DNA of 64,000 bases from Stagonosporopsis chrysanthemi. Taxonomy: Eukaryota; Ascomycota; Dothideomycetes; Pleosporales; Didymellaceae. The notes beneath the pieces are model-generated. The model made no database searches and was not told the origin of the DNA. It was given only the letters and a program-made list of their open reading frames with translations. This document shows positions 43,876 to 54,923 of this stretch, one piece after another; the first letter of the stretch is position 1, and the number at the start of each line of letters is the position of its first letter. The position numbers were made by a program, and so were the translations under genes. Where the stretch lies: NCBI GenBank assembly GCA_022560025.1, contig JAFISE010000060.1, positions 111,562-175,561 on the forward strand, written 5' to 3'.

Positions 43876-45128
43876 TCATCTTGGCAACATCAAGAACGGC
43901 CCTGTGGACTCGGCGCGCGTCACGCACTCGAAACTTGGGGCCTGGATGAATGCAAGATCGGGCGCTCGAACACCCGTCTCCCTCAATGACCTCCGGCTGC
44001 TGGACCGTGACGGCAAGCTTTCATGCTGCCGCGTGAGCGTCTGTCTTGAGCCCTCTGTCGAGCGCAGCAGGTCCTTCTCTGCCTCTGCTGACGAGCCGAA
44101 CGTCAGCCAGTGGATAACCAGTGCGTCCCAGAAGGCGTCGGCCATGCAGAAGGTCAGGCACATCATGCCGAGTTCCTTACCGCCGGTGACGAGGAACTGG
44201 ATCATATTTGCTGCCACGGGGAGCTCGATCAGAATTGCGCCGATGATGCTTTTCCAGAGGAGGAGCCTGATGTTGCGTTGGACGGCTGAGTCATTGTGGG
44301 CAGGTTGGACGACTGCGCACTCTTTCATGTTTTTGTTCTTGTGTCTGAGCCCGGCTGAGACGGATGACATGCCGTGGAACTTGATCACGGGCTTCAGGAG
44401 ATAGAAGAACACGCCGGTGAGGAACACGTTGGTCAGGACGTTGACGGCGAGGATCGGGATTGAGGCCTGGCTCGTGATGCCGAAGTGGCAACGGCCGTCG
44501 GAGCTGTGCATAGCGGTGACGCGCCAGAAGTACGAGTTGACGGATATGGCAGTGTACATGGCCATCGCTGGGAGCATGCAAGCCATATACACCTTGTCCT
44601 TGCTGCGGCGTACGAAAGGCGCCCGAACGACGTGGACGCGCTCGACAAGGAAGGCGTAGACGCAGCCTTTCGACATGATGTAAAACATCAGGCACACCCA
44701 CGTGCCGGCGTTGCATAAGTCGTACGTGTACAGTCCTTGTCCTGAGACCAGCGCCGCGGACACAACGATGTAACATATAACGATGATGTACAGGGCCAAG
44801 AGTAGAGGTGACATTAGGTTTCGACTTGAGCGGATTGCTCGCTTCAACCGGTACATGCGGGATCCTACAACTAGATCAGTACCTCTCTTGTGATATCTTG
44901 AAGATATGCCGTACCCAGCAGGAACGCAAGCACAGTTGAGCAGAATATCGCCAGAACCACAAACACCGTTCGATCCCGTGCTGGCTCGCCGGTGGTGATG
45001 TGTATATTCTCATTTTCGCGAACCTCAAGTGCTCCCTCCCTCGTCAACGGTGCAGCCCGTGCGACCGATCCACCCAAAAGAATTAGCCATGCGACGAAAT
45101 GCATGTTACGAATATGCCAGGATAGCAT
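43876..45128 (-). CDS. Seven-helix membrane protein with signal peptide (orphan receptor-like)
   Basis: Two exons, 44915-45128 and 43876-44864, joined by a 50-nt intron (GTACGG...CTGAT...TTGTAG) in phase 1, give 400 residues. Residues 1-25 look like a secretory signal (FVAWLILLGGSVARA/AP). A ~28-residue extracellular stretch precedes helix 1 (TVFVVLAIFCSTVLAFLLG). Six more hydrophobic segments follow: LMSPLLLALYIIVICYIV, WVCLMFYIMSKGCVYAFLV, VYMACMLPAMAMYTAISV, ASIPILAVNVLTNVFLTGVF, SIIGAILIELPVAANMIQFL and LGMMCLTFCMADAFWDALVI. The loop after helix 3 carries VERVHVVRAPFVRR, and the tail is Ser/Arg-rich. The topology fits a fungal 7TM receptor-like family, but the ligand and G-protein coupling are unknown. 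Confidence 0.78.
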
Positions 45129-45140
45129 GAGGTCCTGGCA

Positions 45141-45524
45141 TCAGATGTGGCTGCAAAAGCAGGAGGAGGTGTGAGGCGCACAGTGGACCATGATCGAGTT
45201 TTGGAGACAGGGCCCGTTGACGTCTGCGCCTGAGCAGGACCGAGACGTGCATTGAGCCTTGTGTTTGGCTCGCCCGCCGTTAGGCATAGTCGGGCTTGTG
45301 AAGTTGAAGCCGATGTTTGGGGTGTGGCGATCTGCGAACGCGACCTCGCGGGGTCTGTTCCGTGTGGCTGTCACCTCACCGTGTGTAGAGATCCGCCGCT
45401 CGATCGTCACCGGGTGAGAACTGTCCGCGGTCTCCACCGGTTTGAGGTCGGACTTATATAATTTGTACTCAGGAGAGGAAGTTTGCCGAGTCAAGACGGG
45501 GCTGCATCCGCGGAGAAGGAACAT
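45141..45524 (-). CDS. Hypothetical ORF of 127 codons upstream of the 7TM gene
   Basis: ATG-started frame ending 12 bp before the 7TM start codon on the same strand. It contains a polar stretch (VTIERRISTHGEVTATRN) and a Cys-rich end. It could be a separate small gene, part of the 7TM transcript leader or chance. Confidence 0.25.
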   Translation of the reverse strand: MFLLRGCSPVLTRQTSSPEYKLYKSDLKPVETADSSHPVTIERRISTHGEVTATRNRPREVAFADRHTPNIGFNFTSPTMPNGGRAKHKAQCTSRSCSGADVNGPCLQNSIMVHCAPHTSSCFCSHI

Positions 45525-45655
45525 CTCCGCCCTGGAGCAAACGCAAACGTATGGGCGGGCCTGTCGTCCGCTGCGGCTCGACCAGTGATGTGTTGAGCAA
45601 AACTACGGTCGACTAAGCAGATACTTATCGCACCGTCACGAGGCGAGACATTTGG

Positions 45656-46090
45656 TCAAGATATCCACACCGCCGATCGGATGTTTTGATTGGAAAGTGT
45701 CCTGAATTTGATTTTGCTGTGGCGATCGTGCGGTGAGTCCGATCCAATACTCCAAAAGGGTCGACATGCAGATCTACAGGAGACGTCTTGTGGTTGTGGT
45801 GCTAGGCTCCAAGGTTGCCACTGACTCAAATTCTCAATGGCAACAATGGGAATTTCGTTGGTTGACGGGTCGGGAGCGGTCCGGACAAGAGCGTGACTGA
45901 CTCTGTAGCTGAGGTGTAAGAAAGGGGATCCATATAGCAAACTGAAGGTCGTCCGCTTGTAGATAAACGAGCCTGATGTGGAGAATGAGCCGAGCCTCGT
46001 TATAAAAAGCACGACTAAGGCGATTGCAGAAGAAGCAAGACAGACTGAGGCGATCACAGAAGGAAAGACCGAGACGACAGGCTTGCTCAT
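45656..46090 (-). CDS. Hypothetical ORF with one predicted membrane segment
   Basis: 145 codons from an ATG at 46090. Near the N-terminus is a hydrophobic stretch (SVCLASSAIALVVLFIT). The rest is unremarkable. No family is recognised, and it lies close behind the 81-codon gene, so it may be its 3' UTR. Confidence 0.22.
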   Translation of the reverse strand: MSKPVVSVFPSVIASVCLASSAIALVVLFITRLGSFSTSGSFIYKRTTFSLLYGSPFLHLSYRVSHALVRTAPDPSTNEIPIVAIENLSQWQPWSLAPQPQDVSCRSACRPFWSIGSDSPHDRHSKIKFRTLSNQNIRSAVWIS

Positions 46091-46113
46091 TGTCCCATTC
46101 ACATGCCACTCAG

Positions 46114-46127
46114 CCCCCCCCCCCCCC
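46114..46127. repeat. Poly-C tract (14 nt)
   Basis: Homopolymer at the 3' side of the small gene; its length may be unreliable. Confidence 0.7.
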
Positions 46128-46165
46128 GCCTTCCCCTCTTTGAAACGGTGCAACAAGAATCCCTC

Positions 46166-46494
46166 TCAACTCCTCATCCTCTCGCCCTCACCCATCCTCC
46201 CATCCCGCCTCCTCTCATCCTCGCCCTCGCCCTCCCCCTTCCCCTCAGAAGGCACCCCCAAACAAAGCCCCTCCAACCTCAACCTTGCCTCATACTCCTC
46301 ACACAGTCCCCTCACCTCACGGAATTGTACGCTCTCGGGCCCAAAGGTAGCCAGCGTGTTGCGAAGGGAGGATTGGAGCTAAAAGGGGGGGAGGGGCCTT
46401 GACGTTAGTCTGGGTTTTGTAGAGAGAAGGGAGAGAAGGGAGGGGAGAGGAAACGACGCACCGAGAGCAGGACGTCGTCTACCGGGGCTGACAT
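46166..46494 (-). CDS. Small two-exon gene, 81 residues, function unknown
   Basis: Exon 1, 46462-46494, encodes MSAPVDDVLLS; exon 2, 46166-46378, continues LQSSLRNTLATFGPESVQFR and LCEEYEARLRLEG, then a Gly/Glu/Arg-rich tail. The 83-nt intron has a GTGCGT donor, a CTAAC branch site, a pyrimidine tract and a TTTTAG acceptor, and the phase is kept. The first ~50 residues look like an amphipathic helical protein, perhaps a small complex subunit. The low-complexity tail could be a misread 3' end or continue into another exon. I do not recognise the family. Confidence 0.5.
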
Positions 46495-46960
46495 GAGGCT
46501 GAGCGTGGCTGGGCGGGTTTGATGGTTTAGAGGCGTAGAAGGATTGCGTGCGGAGTTGATAGCCGAGAGAAGAGATCACAACCTCCCGCTTCGTTGGCTA
46601 GCGCGCTCTGGGGTATTCTCTCTGCAGCACATCAATGCAGTGATGTCTTGTTTGAGACTGTAAGGGATGCAACAGTAACATCTTTCGATAGAATCGCCAG
46701 CTATCCTTCGCTACGCGCGCGCTACGAATGTCGCTCTAGAATACTTTACAAAGAATAAACACCCTGTGACCCAACCCAGAATATCCCCCCATGTAAGAGC
46801 AAACAATGCGCCGTCTGCATGCCCCAGTGAACAATTTTCGATCGATGCTTTGTCTTGCGCAAACGCCAAAACGCCATGCTGAACAGCGAATTCAACAAAA
46901 CCCACAGTACTCCACATGGTATCTTCATGTAACACAATCTCACCCGTAATGCGCCACGTG
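46495..46960. other. Spacer between the small gene and kcs1
   Basis: 466 bp on the 3' side of kcs1, probably its 3' UTR and the promoter of the small gene. No other feature is seen. Confidence 0.5.
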
Positions 46961-49900
46961 CTAGAAACTAACGTATCCTGTGTCCTCACCTCCAGGCTCG
47001 TCCATCCAGCCGGCCCCAGCCTCGGCCAGGCCGGGGCCGTGGTGGTGGTTTCCGCGAGCCATGCCTTCGCCCTCGCCGCGCTCCACCCACTCTTCGTTGA
47101 TGTCGCGGTAGATGCGCTGGAAGTACAGGCGCAGTGACCGCAGCCCACGGAGATAACCCCTGTCGACTTCATCGGGGTCTCTGGGTGGGCATGACGCACC
47201 ATCGAGTGTGTCTTCGGCGGTGACACAATTGGCGAAGTCGACGATTCTCAGCTTGATCTCCGGCTTCTCTTTTGGCGCTGGGCTGGATGTAGTTACTGGT
47301 CCGGGAGATGTAGGACCTGATGGCACGGCAGATACATCATCAGCGCTACGCGTCGCGGGTCCGTTCTGCTGGAGACTGCTGTCCTTCTCCTTTTGGTCGC
47401 TGTCGCCCTGGTCGTACAGCATGAGCAGACTGCTGGCATAGAATCTGTAGCCTGGCAGCTTTCTGATCTTGCGTTCAAGCTGACTGATCTTCTCCAGGAT
47501 GACAGGGATATGTCGATTGGCTGCTTTGTAACCAGTGCCGTCCCAGAAGAATTTTTTGAGCGCATCCTGGAACTCCCTACCTGCTTTGAGATCTCGGCCA
47601 TAGTACTTGTCCTCAAAGATATAGCTCTGCGTCTTCACGTTCCATATCTGCATACCGCAGACGCGTACGCCAAGCTCCCGACTTGTCGTCATCTGACACT
47701 TGCGACGTTGCGACTTTTGCTTCTTCTCGTCAGCCTCGACACCGTACTGACGAGTGCCCATCTTCAGATCCAAGACACAAGGACGCGACATGCCTGCTGT
47801 CAGGTCTTCGAGCAGGATGAAATGCTGTACGCGCTCGTCGGGTTGTTGCTGCGCTTCTTCGGGGTTGGCTGGTTCATGGATAATGGCAGGCTCTGCCTTC
47901 TTCTTAGGTGTGACTGGAGCCGGCAGCATCGAGCCCCCAAAATCAGGCTTAACATTGTCAATGTCCGATGCGCTGTCGGTAGCCGGCGGCGGATTCCTGG
48001 GGGTCGCTTTGGTAGGCGACAGCGGTTTCCGATCTTCGTCCATGGCGAAAACCTCTTCCTCGCCGTCTCCGCCGTAACCCTCCTCCTCGTAGAATTCAAG
48101 GTTATGCCGTTGGTCGGAATCAAGACTCAGCGGCCTACGCACCAGCCCACTACCAGAGTGTCTTCTCCGTGGAACATTGCTTGACGGCGGCTGCAGTAAA
48201 TCTGTGTTTCGTGACCTCAACTCCTCCGGTGAACCGAAACTGACAGCTAACTCGCTAGCATCCGAGGCTTGCCGACGTGCTGCGTTGGCCTTGAGCATTT
48301 GCTTACGTGGCGATTCCTCTCTATGGCCAGGCTGCAAAACAGAGACGTCCGTGCTGTTCCGCCTCATCGACGGGGCAGATCCAGCCAGGGACTGCGTCGT
48401 ATCGCTACCCATTCTACGAGTTCCAATGCCGTGGTGGTGATGACGCTGACGATGGTGAATGGTAGGGGGTGCAAAAACTTGGCGTAGCACTTCTTCTTGC
48501 AGTTTCCGGTTGATTGTTGTGACGCCCCAGCTACTGTGGTGTTTCATCGGAGGTCTCTCCGAGCCGCTCGAGCTGTATTCCTGCACGCTCTGATTCCTCT
48601 TGTGGTGTTGAGACGAGAATGAGCCGCTGCCTAGCCACGGGTCTGGCGTAGCAGACCGCGGAGGAACGCCGAACAAATCGTCTGGAATGATGTGTCGATT
48701 GTTCGCGAAGATGACTTGCGGTGCTGGCATTTGCTGCTGGGAATGACTGACAACTCTCGGCTGGTCTTCCGCTTTGACATCCGGATGGGCCGCTTGTGTT
48801 CCATCCTTGGATGCATCGCTCGGTTGTGCGAGAGACGCTACAGGATCGGCGTCTGTCTTTGTCTTATCTTTCTTCTTTTTCTTTGGCGCCTTGCGATAGG
48901 TGACGTTCAACACACCGATGTACCTAAATTGGCAGCATAACGTTAGCAATCAATAACTTCTGCATGAGAGCACAGCATCTTCGCTGAGGTTTCAGCTTCA
49001 AGCAAAATGTTTTCAATGGCGATGATCGTACCTTGGCAGAAAGTCTAGCAGTTCAGGATGATGCCTTTCAACTGTCTCGTAGAACTCGTTCTCACGATTG
49101 TTGAGCTGTTTGCATACGGCCCTTCTGGAAAACCGATATACCGTAGAATGACCGCCGACTTGATGATTGTACGGCTTCAGTTCAACAGCGCCAAGCGGTG
49201 CTTGTGGTTGCGGAGCCGGGGCCGGCGCTGTTACAGTCTTGTGTCCTGGTCTGATCGTCTTCGGAGTGGGCGTAGTGCCTAGATCGTCAGTTGCACTCGA
49301 TTCGTAGCCAGGAAGTGACTGTGTAGACTCTGCTAGCGAATCCATCTCAGATTCAGACTCAGTTGAGGTTGGAACTGCATCAATTGGCGTCGATGTGAAC
49401 GACTTGTCAGCTTCGTTCTGCACTGATGTTGTCGTAGTGATGTCACCATGTAGGCATTGATTGGTATCTTGGGACCGCAGAGAGATTTCTACTTCTTCAG
49501 GGGTCTGGACAGCCTCTGCTGTATCCCAACCTCTGGGCACCTTGCCATGAATTGAGCTCCTCTTACGGCTATCTTCCACCTCTGGTCGTCGTGTCTCTTC
49601 GGCTGGAGTTGTTGGTTCGGCCGCCTTGTGCTGACGATGGGGGAAGTACAGAGCAGACGAAATTTGTTCGCGCTCCGAATCATCATCTTCTTCAGATGCT
49701 GGTGATTGGTTGGTACCCTTGATGTCTTTGGCTTGGAAGTAGTCAGACGATTCGTCTTGAGATTGCGAGCTCGTGACTCCGGAAGCATGCGCATGCAACT
49801 TGTCCAGGACTGAAGCTGGCAGGCTTCTTGACACAGAAGATCCTGGAACCGCACCAGGAGTCAGGTTTGTGAAGTTCCTAATCTCTTCAAGGAGGGAGTA

Positions 49901-51001
49901 GGGTAACTGACGCTTGCTGGATCTTGCTTCCGCCTCTGTGTTGGTAGCTGATGCAGGGGCTTGGTTCTTCTCCTTGCATGTCGTGCGAGGTACCTCAAAG
50001 TAAGACTGGGCGTCCTCATCTTGAGGCGTTTGGACGACTGATGTTGGGCGAGATGTTTGTTGTTGCCTTTGGGTTGGGGCTTCGGCGTCAGTCTCTTCAG
50101 GGAGTGAGGAGAGTGTCTTGTCGGTAGGCCGGCAGTCCTTTGATCGTGCGTCCCGCTTGCTCTGCTCTTCAGGACCTTCGGCATCTTTAAAAACGCGAAG
50201 GAAATGACTGGCTTTCCGGCTGCGTCCGGACGACGTTGGCTCGGCCTTGGGTAGTGTAGCTTCGATCTTCTTCACAGCTTGCTCATCCATTGCAGAATCT
50301 TCATGGGCAGCACTGCCTCTGAAGGGCACAGGCTTGCCTTCTCGCCATTCTCTGTTCCGGCGCCGCTCTTCGGCGTCGGTCAATGCCTGGTGTAGGGCCG
50401 AGTGGGCATCTGTGTTGTGTGGTGTGGAGGATCGCCGAACGGGAGAGTCGACAGGGCTCATGAATGGCGGCGGGCTCTGGCGGACCGGCTCAAGGCCCAT
50501 GATGGATTCAATGGGGACACGTTGGGCGAATTGGGTGGCTAGGATGGATTGAGGGTCTTGCGCGGCGACGGGAGGGTAGGTGGATTCCTTTCTGTGGAAC
50601 AAGGGCGAGTCGACTAGTCTCCTCTGCAGCGGCGCTGGTGCAGCCATCTCTGGTAGACTGTGCTCAGGAGCATCGTCATTTGGTTCTGCTGTGGACGCTG
50701 TGGCGTTGGCGCGCGGAGACGAGATGGGGCTGTCGGAAGCAAGATATGTGGTGGAGAAGATGCTGTCGCGCTCGTCGAGCTGTGGGCGGTCGAAGGACGA
50801 CTGCCAGAGGCTTTTGCTCGGAGCGGTCTTGGAGCGGCCGGTCTGCGAGAGCGTGCGCGGCGTCACGACGGACTCTGCAGTGTCCTGGGCGTGTCTGGAG
50901 GGCGTCGCCGGAGCATGGCTGGAGGCAGGACTGTGCGGCGCATTTGGCCTCACCGATGCGGGGGGTGAGGGATTTCCGTGGGCGTCCAAATGCGGTGACA
51001 T
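46961..51001 (-). CDS. kcs1: Inositol hexakisphosphate kinase Kcs1
   Basis: Makes inositol pyrophosphates (5-PP-InsP5) from InsP6, acting in phosphate sensing, vacuole biology and stress. Exons 49032-51001 and 46961-48923 (108-nt intron with GCTAAC branch) encode 1310 residues. The N-terminal ~600 residues are disordered and Ser/Thr/Pro-rich. The kinase lobe starts at LKPYNHQVGGHSTVYRFSRR and ELLDFLPRYIGVLNVTYRK, interrupted by a long low-complexity insert as usual in fungal Kcs1. The inositol-kinase signature PCVLDLKMG (PxxxDxKxG) is near residues 1038-1046, YASSLLMLYD near 1154, and the metal-binding KLRIVDFANC near 1218. The C-terminus ends GGEDTGYVSF. I chose the ATG at 51001 (MSPHLDAHG); the frame is open further upstream but without another ATG. 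Confidence 0.95.
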
Positions 51002-52173
51002 GGGGGCGACATTGGTCAGGCTCGCTGAGAGGCACTCGTCGGCAGGCGTGGCAGAGCGTGTGGCAGATATTGCCGGACGGGCCTGGCGACGGTCGCGGCA
51101 GGCCAGGACAGCCGTCGTTGGGTGCGGCAAGGGCACAATCCGGCCGGGCTAGCGTGCGACGGCGGGCAGCGAGCGAGGGCGCGCTGGCGGAGGGCTGGCT
51201 CTGGCTGGCGGAGCGTTCGTCGCAGTGCTGGGTGCTGCGAGGCTGCGAGCTGGGCGTGGGAGCGTTGGAGCAGCGAGTGAGGACTGCGGCAAACCCACGT
51301 TCCGCCGCTGGTGGACGCCCGTCACGCTCGCTGGCGGCGCGCACAGATAATTGGCGAGCGCACACGCCAATGACGTCGCACGCGCTGCACCACAATCGAC
51401 GACGTTGGCTCTGCGTTGGATGCGCCCAGTACTTAGAGCGCGCGCTGCGTCTGGATGGCGACAGTCTTGTTTGCAGGACGCCGCCTCGCCTCCTTTGCGC
51501 TGCCCTTGTGCCTCTGTCTGCGTTGGTTGCTGGCAGCTTCTGGAATCATGGGTACCCCGTATGACTTTGGGCAGGAGCAAGTGGGTCTCACAGGAGGCAC
51601 AACACGGCATCGTTATCGCGTCCACACATGCACGCATGCAGCACTGGCATTACTGTCACCATGGGACCGCAATCTGGCTCTGTTGCACGCCGTCGGCCTG
51701 TCGTCGTCGTCAAGTCGCAAAGAGCTGTCATAGTTTGCTCGTTTGATATGAGCTAGACGTTCCTCCAGCCTTCTGCGCCTGCCACCACTGCGCCTAAGCT
51801 TTGCACCACCCTGGGAGCATGCTTCTTTCCCGGTCTATCGCCAGCTCGGTCGCAGAGACACAAGCCTCCTCCCTTTTGGGCCACTTGTGCAGCAATATGC
51901 AAGGCATAGCCCTGCGATCCATTACTGCCCAATCGCCCAAGAACGTGGCTGCACACCGCAACTGCAACTGGGCTGCTGCTGCACCCTGCCTTTCTCGACC
52001 ACGCCTGCTGCTGATATCAGCGAGTGGTGAGTGAAGCACCGAGTGCGAGGTGTTGAGAGCGATGGGAACAGCTTTGCAGCCGTAAATTCATGCTGCAGCC
52101 GTAAACTCATGCCGCAGCCCTGGATTCTGTTTTGTGCAGACCATTGTCTCCTGCACAGCTCGCCATGGTTGCT
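51002..52173. other. Intergenic, kcs1 upstream region
   Basis: 1.2 kb, GC-rich near kcs1. Overlapping frames on both strands reflect base composition. No gene called. Confidence 0.5.
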
Positions 52174-54306
52174 TCAAGACCCGCCATCCAGACCTCTCAG
52201 AAAGCAATCTGTAAAATCGGTGGTCGGGCCGAAGTCTAATGACGCATTGAAATCAAGTTGAGGTAACTCGTTGTCATGGTAGGTGCGCTTAGGTGATTGT
52301 GAGGTGAGCTTGGACGCAAACAACGACTTGTCCTCGCTAAAGCTCCACATTGTGGGTGTGTTCTTCTCTTTAAGGGCCACTCGCTCTACACCTGGAGTGG
52401 GGCTCTTGGCAACGAGGCTCTCACCCAGCCTCGACGCCAACGCGAATCGAAGGCTAGATCGTCGAGGACGTTGGCTTTTCTTCTTGACGGTACTGAACGC
52501 AAAGGGAGACGCTGCATCGAACAGATCTTGCGTGCTGATTGCTGGGCCCTGCAGCAGACTGTCTTCCCCAAGGTCACTGAAGCATGTGTCCGTTCGGGCG
52601 TTGAAGACGGAAAGAGGTGTTATCGCAGGACTAGGTTGAGGTAGAGGCGGCGGCGGTGTGTTGTGCGCCGGTTGTGACCACGGTCGCAGTGTCGCTGACG
52701 AGGCCGAGGACGGAGACGAATCCTCTTGGAATTCCAGCTGTGCTAGCAGCATTGCTGCCTGGGTAGAGTATTGCGATTGCTTAGACTTGTATGACTCTTG
52801 CTGCTCGCCTGTAGTCTGCTCCTCCTCGGGTTCCTGGACGGTGCTGTTGTTATCCTCTTTGTTAGTACTTTCGCCAGCCGCCTTGACAGCTAACGGAGAC
52901 ATGGCACCTTCAGCGAGCCCTGTCTCGGCAGGAGGAGCTTGCTGCTCTGGCTCGACGTCAGCTTGAGCGAGTCCTATCTTTTTGAGCGTAGGCGACGAGC
53001 TGAAACTGACAGCCCGCGGCTTTGTCTTCGTCGCGATCCCGTTCTCGCCCTTCGGCTGGCCAATTCTTCTGTACATGAAACCAGTGGAAGAGGCCGGTGC
53101 TGGGGAAGCCATCAAGTCATGGCGCAGGTTCTTGGGCAGACCAACATCCTTCGCAGGCTCGCATGCCACTGTTGATAGTTCCTGCTCCTTCACTGAGCTG
53201 GGCATCAAATCGGCCAGCCGCTCGGCGCATCTGTGTATGCCCGCCCTTGAAATATTCGGGCTGGACTGAGGCACTTGTATTGTGCTCGAGACCTTGTATG
53301 TTGTCGCTGGGACGAGGGAGTCGAAAGACTGTGCAGCGACTGGCTGCACAGTGAGAGCCCCTGGAGAAACATCCCTGAAGCCGTTTGGAAGATTGAAAGG
53401 CGTTGCAGCAGCTGACGGCGCTTGCGCGAACTGAGCAACTTGACTGCTCCGAGCTTCGTCTTCTTGTGCCGAGTCTGCTCGCATTCGGGAAGAATCTGGT
53501 ATGTCTGTGGATGGTGTAATAATCGTTGAACGCTGCCCTGATGCCTGCTCTACGACGGTAGCCGGATTTTGGGATGACGAGATATCCATAGAGACTGAGG
53601 CGCTTGAACGCCAGTCGTCTGGTGGTGTGGCACGGACGGGCAAACGGCGACCACGGAGAGGCTCCTTGGGAGGGGCAAGCTGCAAGCTCTTGCGGGAGTT
53701 GAATCTGTGGTCCTTGGTACGTGATGTGGTAGGCGACTTGTCAGTCTGGCTGTTCGGCGGGAACCCCGTGGAAGCATTCGGACGGCGCAACCAGAAGGGA
53801 TTTGCAGGGCTGTTGTTGGCAATGAATTGCTCAGAGTCAATGCTGAAGAAATCAGCGGCTGCTGAGCTATGGTCCTCATCTGGGAGCGGAGCTGTCGCAG
53901 GAAGAGGCTCAAGGTCGTGTTCGCTGTAGAGCTCCTGTTCTGTGTGTCCTGCGGCCCTGGACGCCTCTGGGGAAGCGGCGTGCAATCGCTTTGGCCTCTT
54001 CTTTTTCTGCTCCTCGGCTCGTGCTGTCACAACTCTGGCCTCTTGGTGAGGTCTTGTGTCCGCGCCTTTGGCCCATGGGTTCCGCCATTCGTTGGTGAAA
54101 GGGCCTTTGAGGCGTGCTGTGAGGATCAGCGGCGGCTTTCCGCGCAGATACTGCAGCGCTATGGCCGCGACTCTCCTCCGTTTGGCGGCGTTCGCTTCTG
54201 CATCGCCAGTATCGGCGGCGGTGTCTCCCACAAGGTCGCGGGGATCGATGGGCGAGGCATCCAAGTCTAGGCCCCGCTTGAGGTGAGGATGCAGGGCAGG
54301 GGGCAT
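52174..54306 (-). CDS. Large disordered fungal protein of unknown function
   Basis: An uninterrupted frame of 710 codons from an ATG at 54306. The only compact-looking part is near the N-terminus: AAKRRRVAAIALQYLRGKPP followed by LILTARLKGPFTNEWRNPWA, a segment I associate with an uncharacterised ascomycete family sometimes labelled protamine P1-like. The rest is Ser/Pro/Gln-rich, with Lys/Arg clusters such as EEQKKKRPKRL suggesting nuclear location. The C-terminus has acidic-aromatic patches (LDFNASLDFGPTTDFTDCFL). No enzymatic motif is seen. It is divergent from the cdc11-like gene with 617 bp between starts. Confidence 0.7.
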   Translation of the reverse strand: MPPALHPHLKRGLDLDASPIDPRDLVGDTAADTGDAEANAAKRRRVAAIALQYLRGKPPLILTARLKGPFTNEWRNPWAKGADTRPHQEARVVTARAEEQKKKRPKRLHAASPEASRAAGHTEQELYSEHDLEPLPATAPLPDEDHSSAAADFFSIDSEQFIANNSPANPFWLRRPNASTGFPPNSQTDKSPTTSRTKDHRFNSRKSLQLAPPKEPLRGRRLPVRATPPDDWRSSASVSMDISSSQNPATVVEQASGQRSTIITPSTDIPDSSRMRADSAQEDEARSSQVAQFAQAPSAAATPFNLPNGFRDVSPGALTVQPVAAQSFDSLVPATTYKVSSTIQVPQSSPNISRAGIHRCAERLADLMPSSVKEQELSTVACEPAKDVGLPKNLRHDLMASPAPASSTGFMYRRIGQPKGENGIATKTKPRAVSFSSSPTLKKIGLAQADVEPEQQAPPAETGLAEGAMSPLAVKAAGESTNKEDNNSTVQEPEEEQTTGEQQESYKSKQSQYSTQAAMLLAQLEFQEDSSPSSASSATLRPWSQPAHNTPPPPLPQPSPAITPLSVFNARTDTCFSDLGEDSLLQGPAISTQDLFDAASPFAFSTVKKKSQRPRRSSLRFALASRLGESLVAKSPTPGVERVALKEKNTPTMWSFSEDKSLFASKLTSQSPKRTYHDNELPQLDFNASLDFGPTTDFTDCFLRGLDGGS

Positions 54307-54923
54307 GGCCTAGGTGGGTGTGTGTTGTGCATGCAAGCAATGCTGCGGCCGCCGTGCATGCCCGGTGCCCGCGCGCAGAGAGCACCAGCCCGCAAAAACA
54401 AGGCACAAGGCACAGGGCCAGGGAGCAGGCGGGGCAGGCTCTGGGGCGTGGCGATGCAGCGTGCATAGGACAGCATGCGGTGCGCGGGGCCAGGCGCTCG
54501 CAGCTGGGCCTGCTCGGGATGGCATGGTTTGCGGGCAGCATGACGGGGCGCGACGTGGTTGCTAGGCAACGGCAAGCGCCCACGGAGCAATCGATTGGCG
54601 GCGTCGATCAGCCAGCTCAGCGCAGGCGGAGGGTGGAGGCCAGGAACACCAGCCCGCTCTGTGCGTGTGTATTGCTCCCGCGACTCTTGTACGCGCCCGC
54701 GCCCTCTGCCGCCGCGATTGGGGCCGCCGCCGTCGCATGCCGTGCGCACACAGCCTGCATATGCCATAACACGCGCCCGCCGCCCGCCGCCTGCTCTGCG
54801 ACCACAACAAACCTCGCGCCGCCCTCTCGGCGCCCGCAGACACGGCGACACGGCGACGACAGACACGGCGACGACAGACACGGCGACGACACGGCGACAC
54901 CGCGTCGCCGCCCGCCCGCCACC
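54307..54923. promoter_or_regulatory. Divergent promoter region and cdc11 leader
   Basis: 617 bp, strongly GC-rich. The plus-strand frame is open through it without a plausible ATG context until the perfect GCCACCATGG at 54924. Confidence 0.5.
54838..54902. repeat. Short GC-rich tandem repeat just before the cdc11 start
   Basis: Repeats of a 15-nt unit (ACACGGCGACGACAG) and a shortened ACGGCGAC version, ending about 22 nt before the start codon, so probably in the 5' leader. Confidence 0.75.

Noticed and set aside
44864..44881. 18-nt GTACTG...TTGTAG intron joining the two 7TM exons
   Set aside because: Too short for a spliceosomal intron and the phase is wrong; the 50-nt intron 44865-44914 fits.
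54318..54923. N-terminal extension of the cdc11 frame
   Set aside because: Starts at a non-ATG codon in very GC-rich sequence; the ATG at 54924 has a perfect context and starts the plausible conserved motif.
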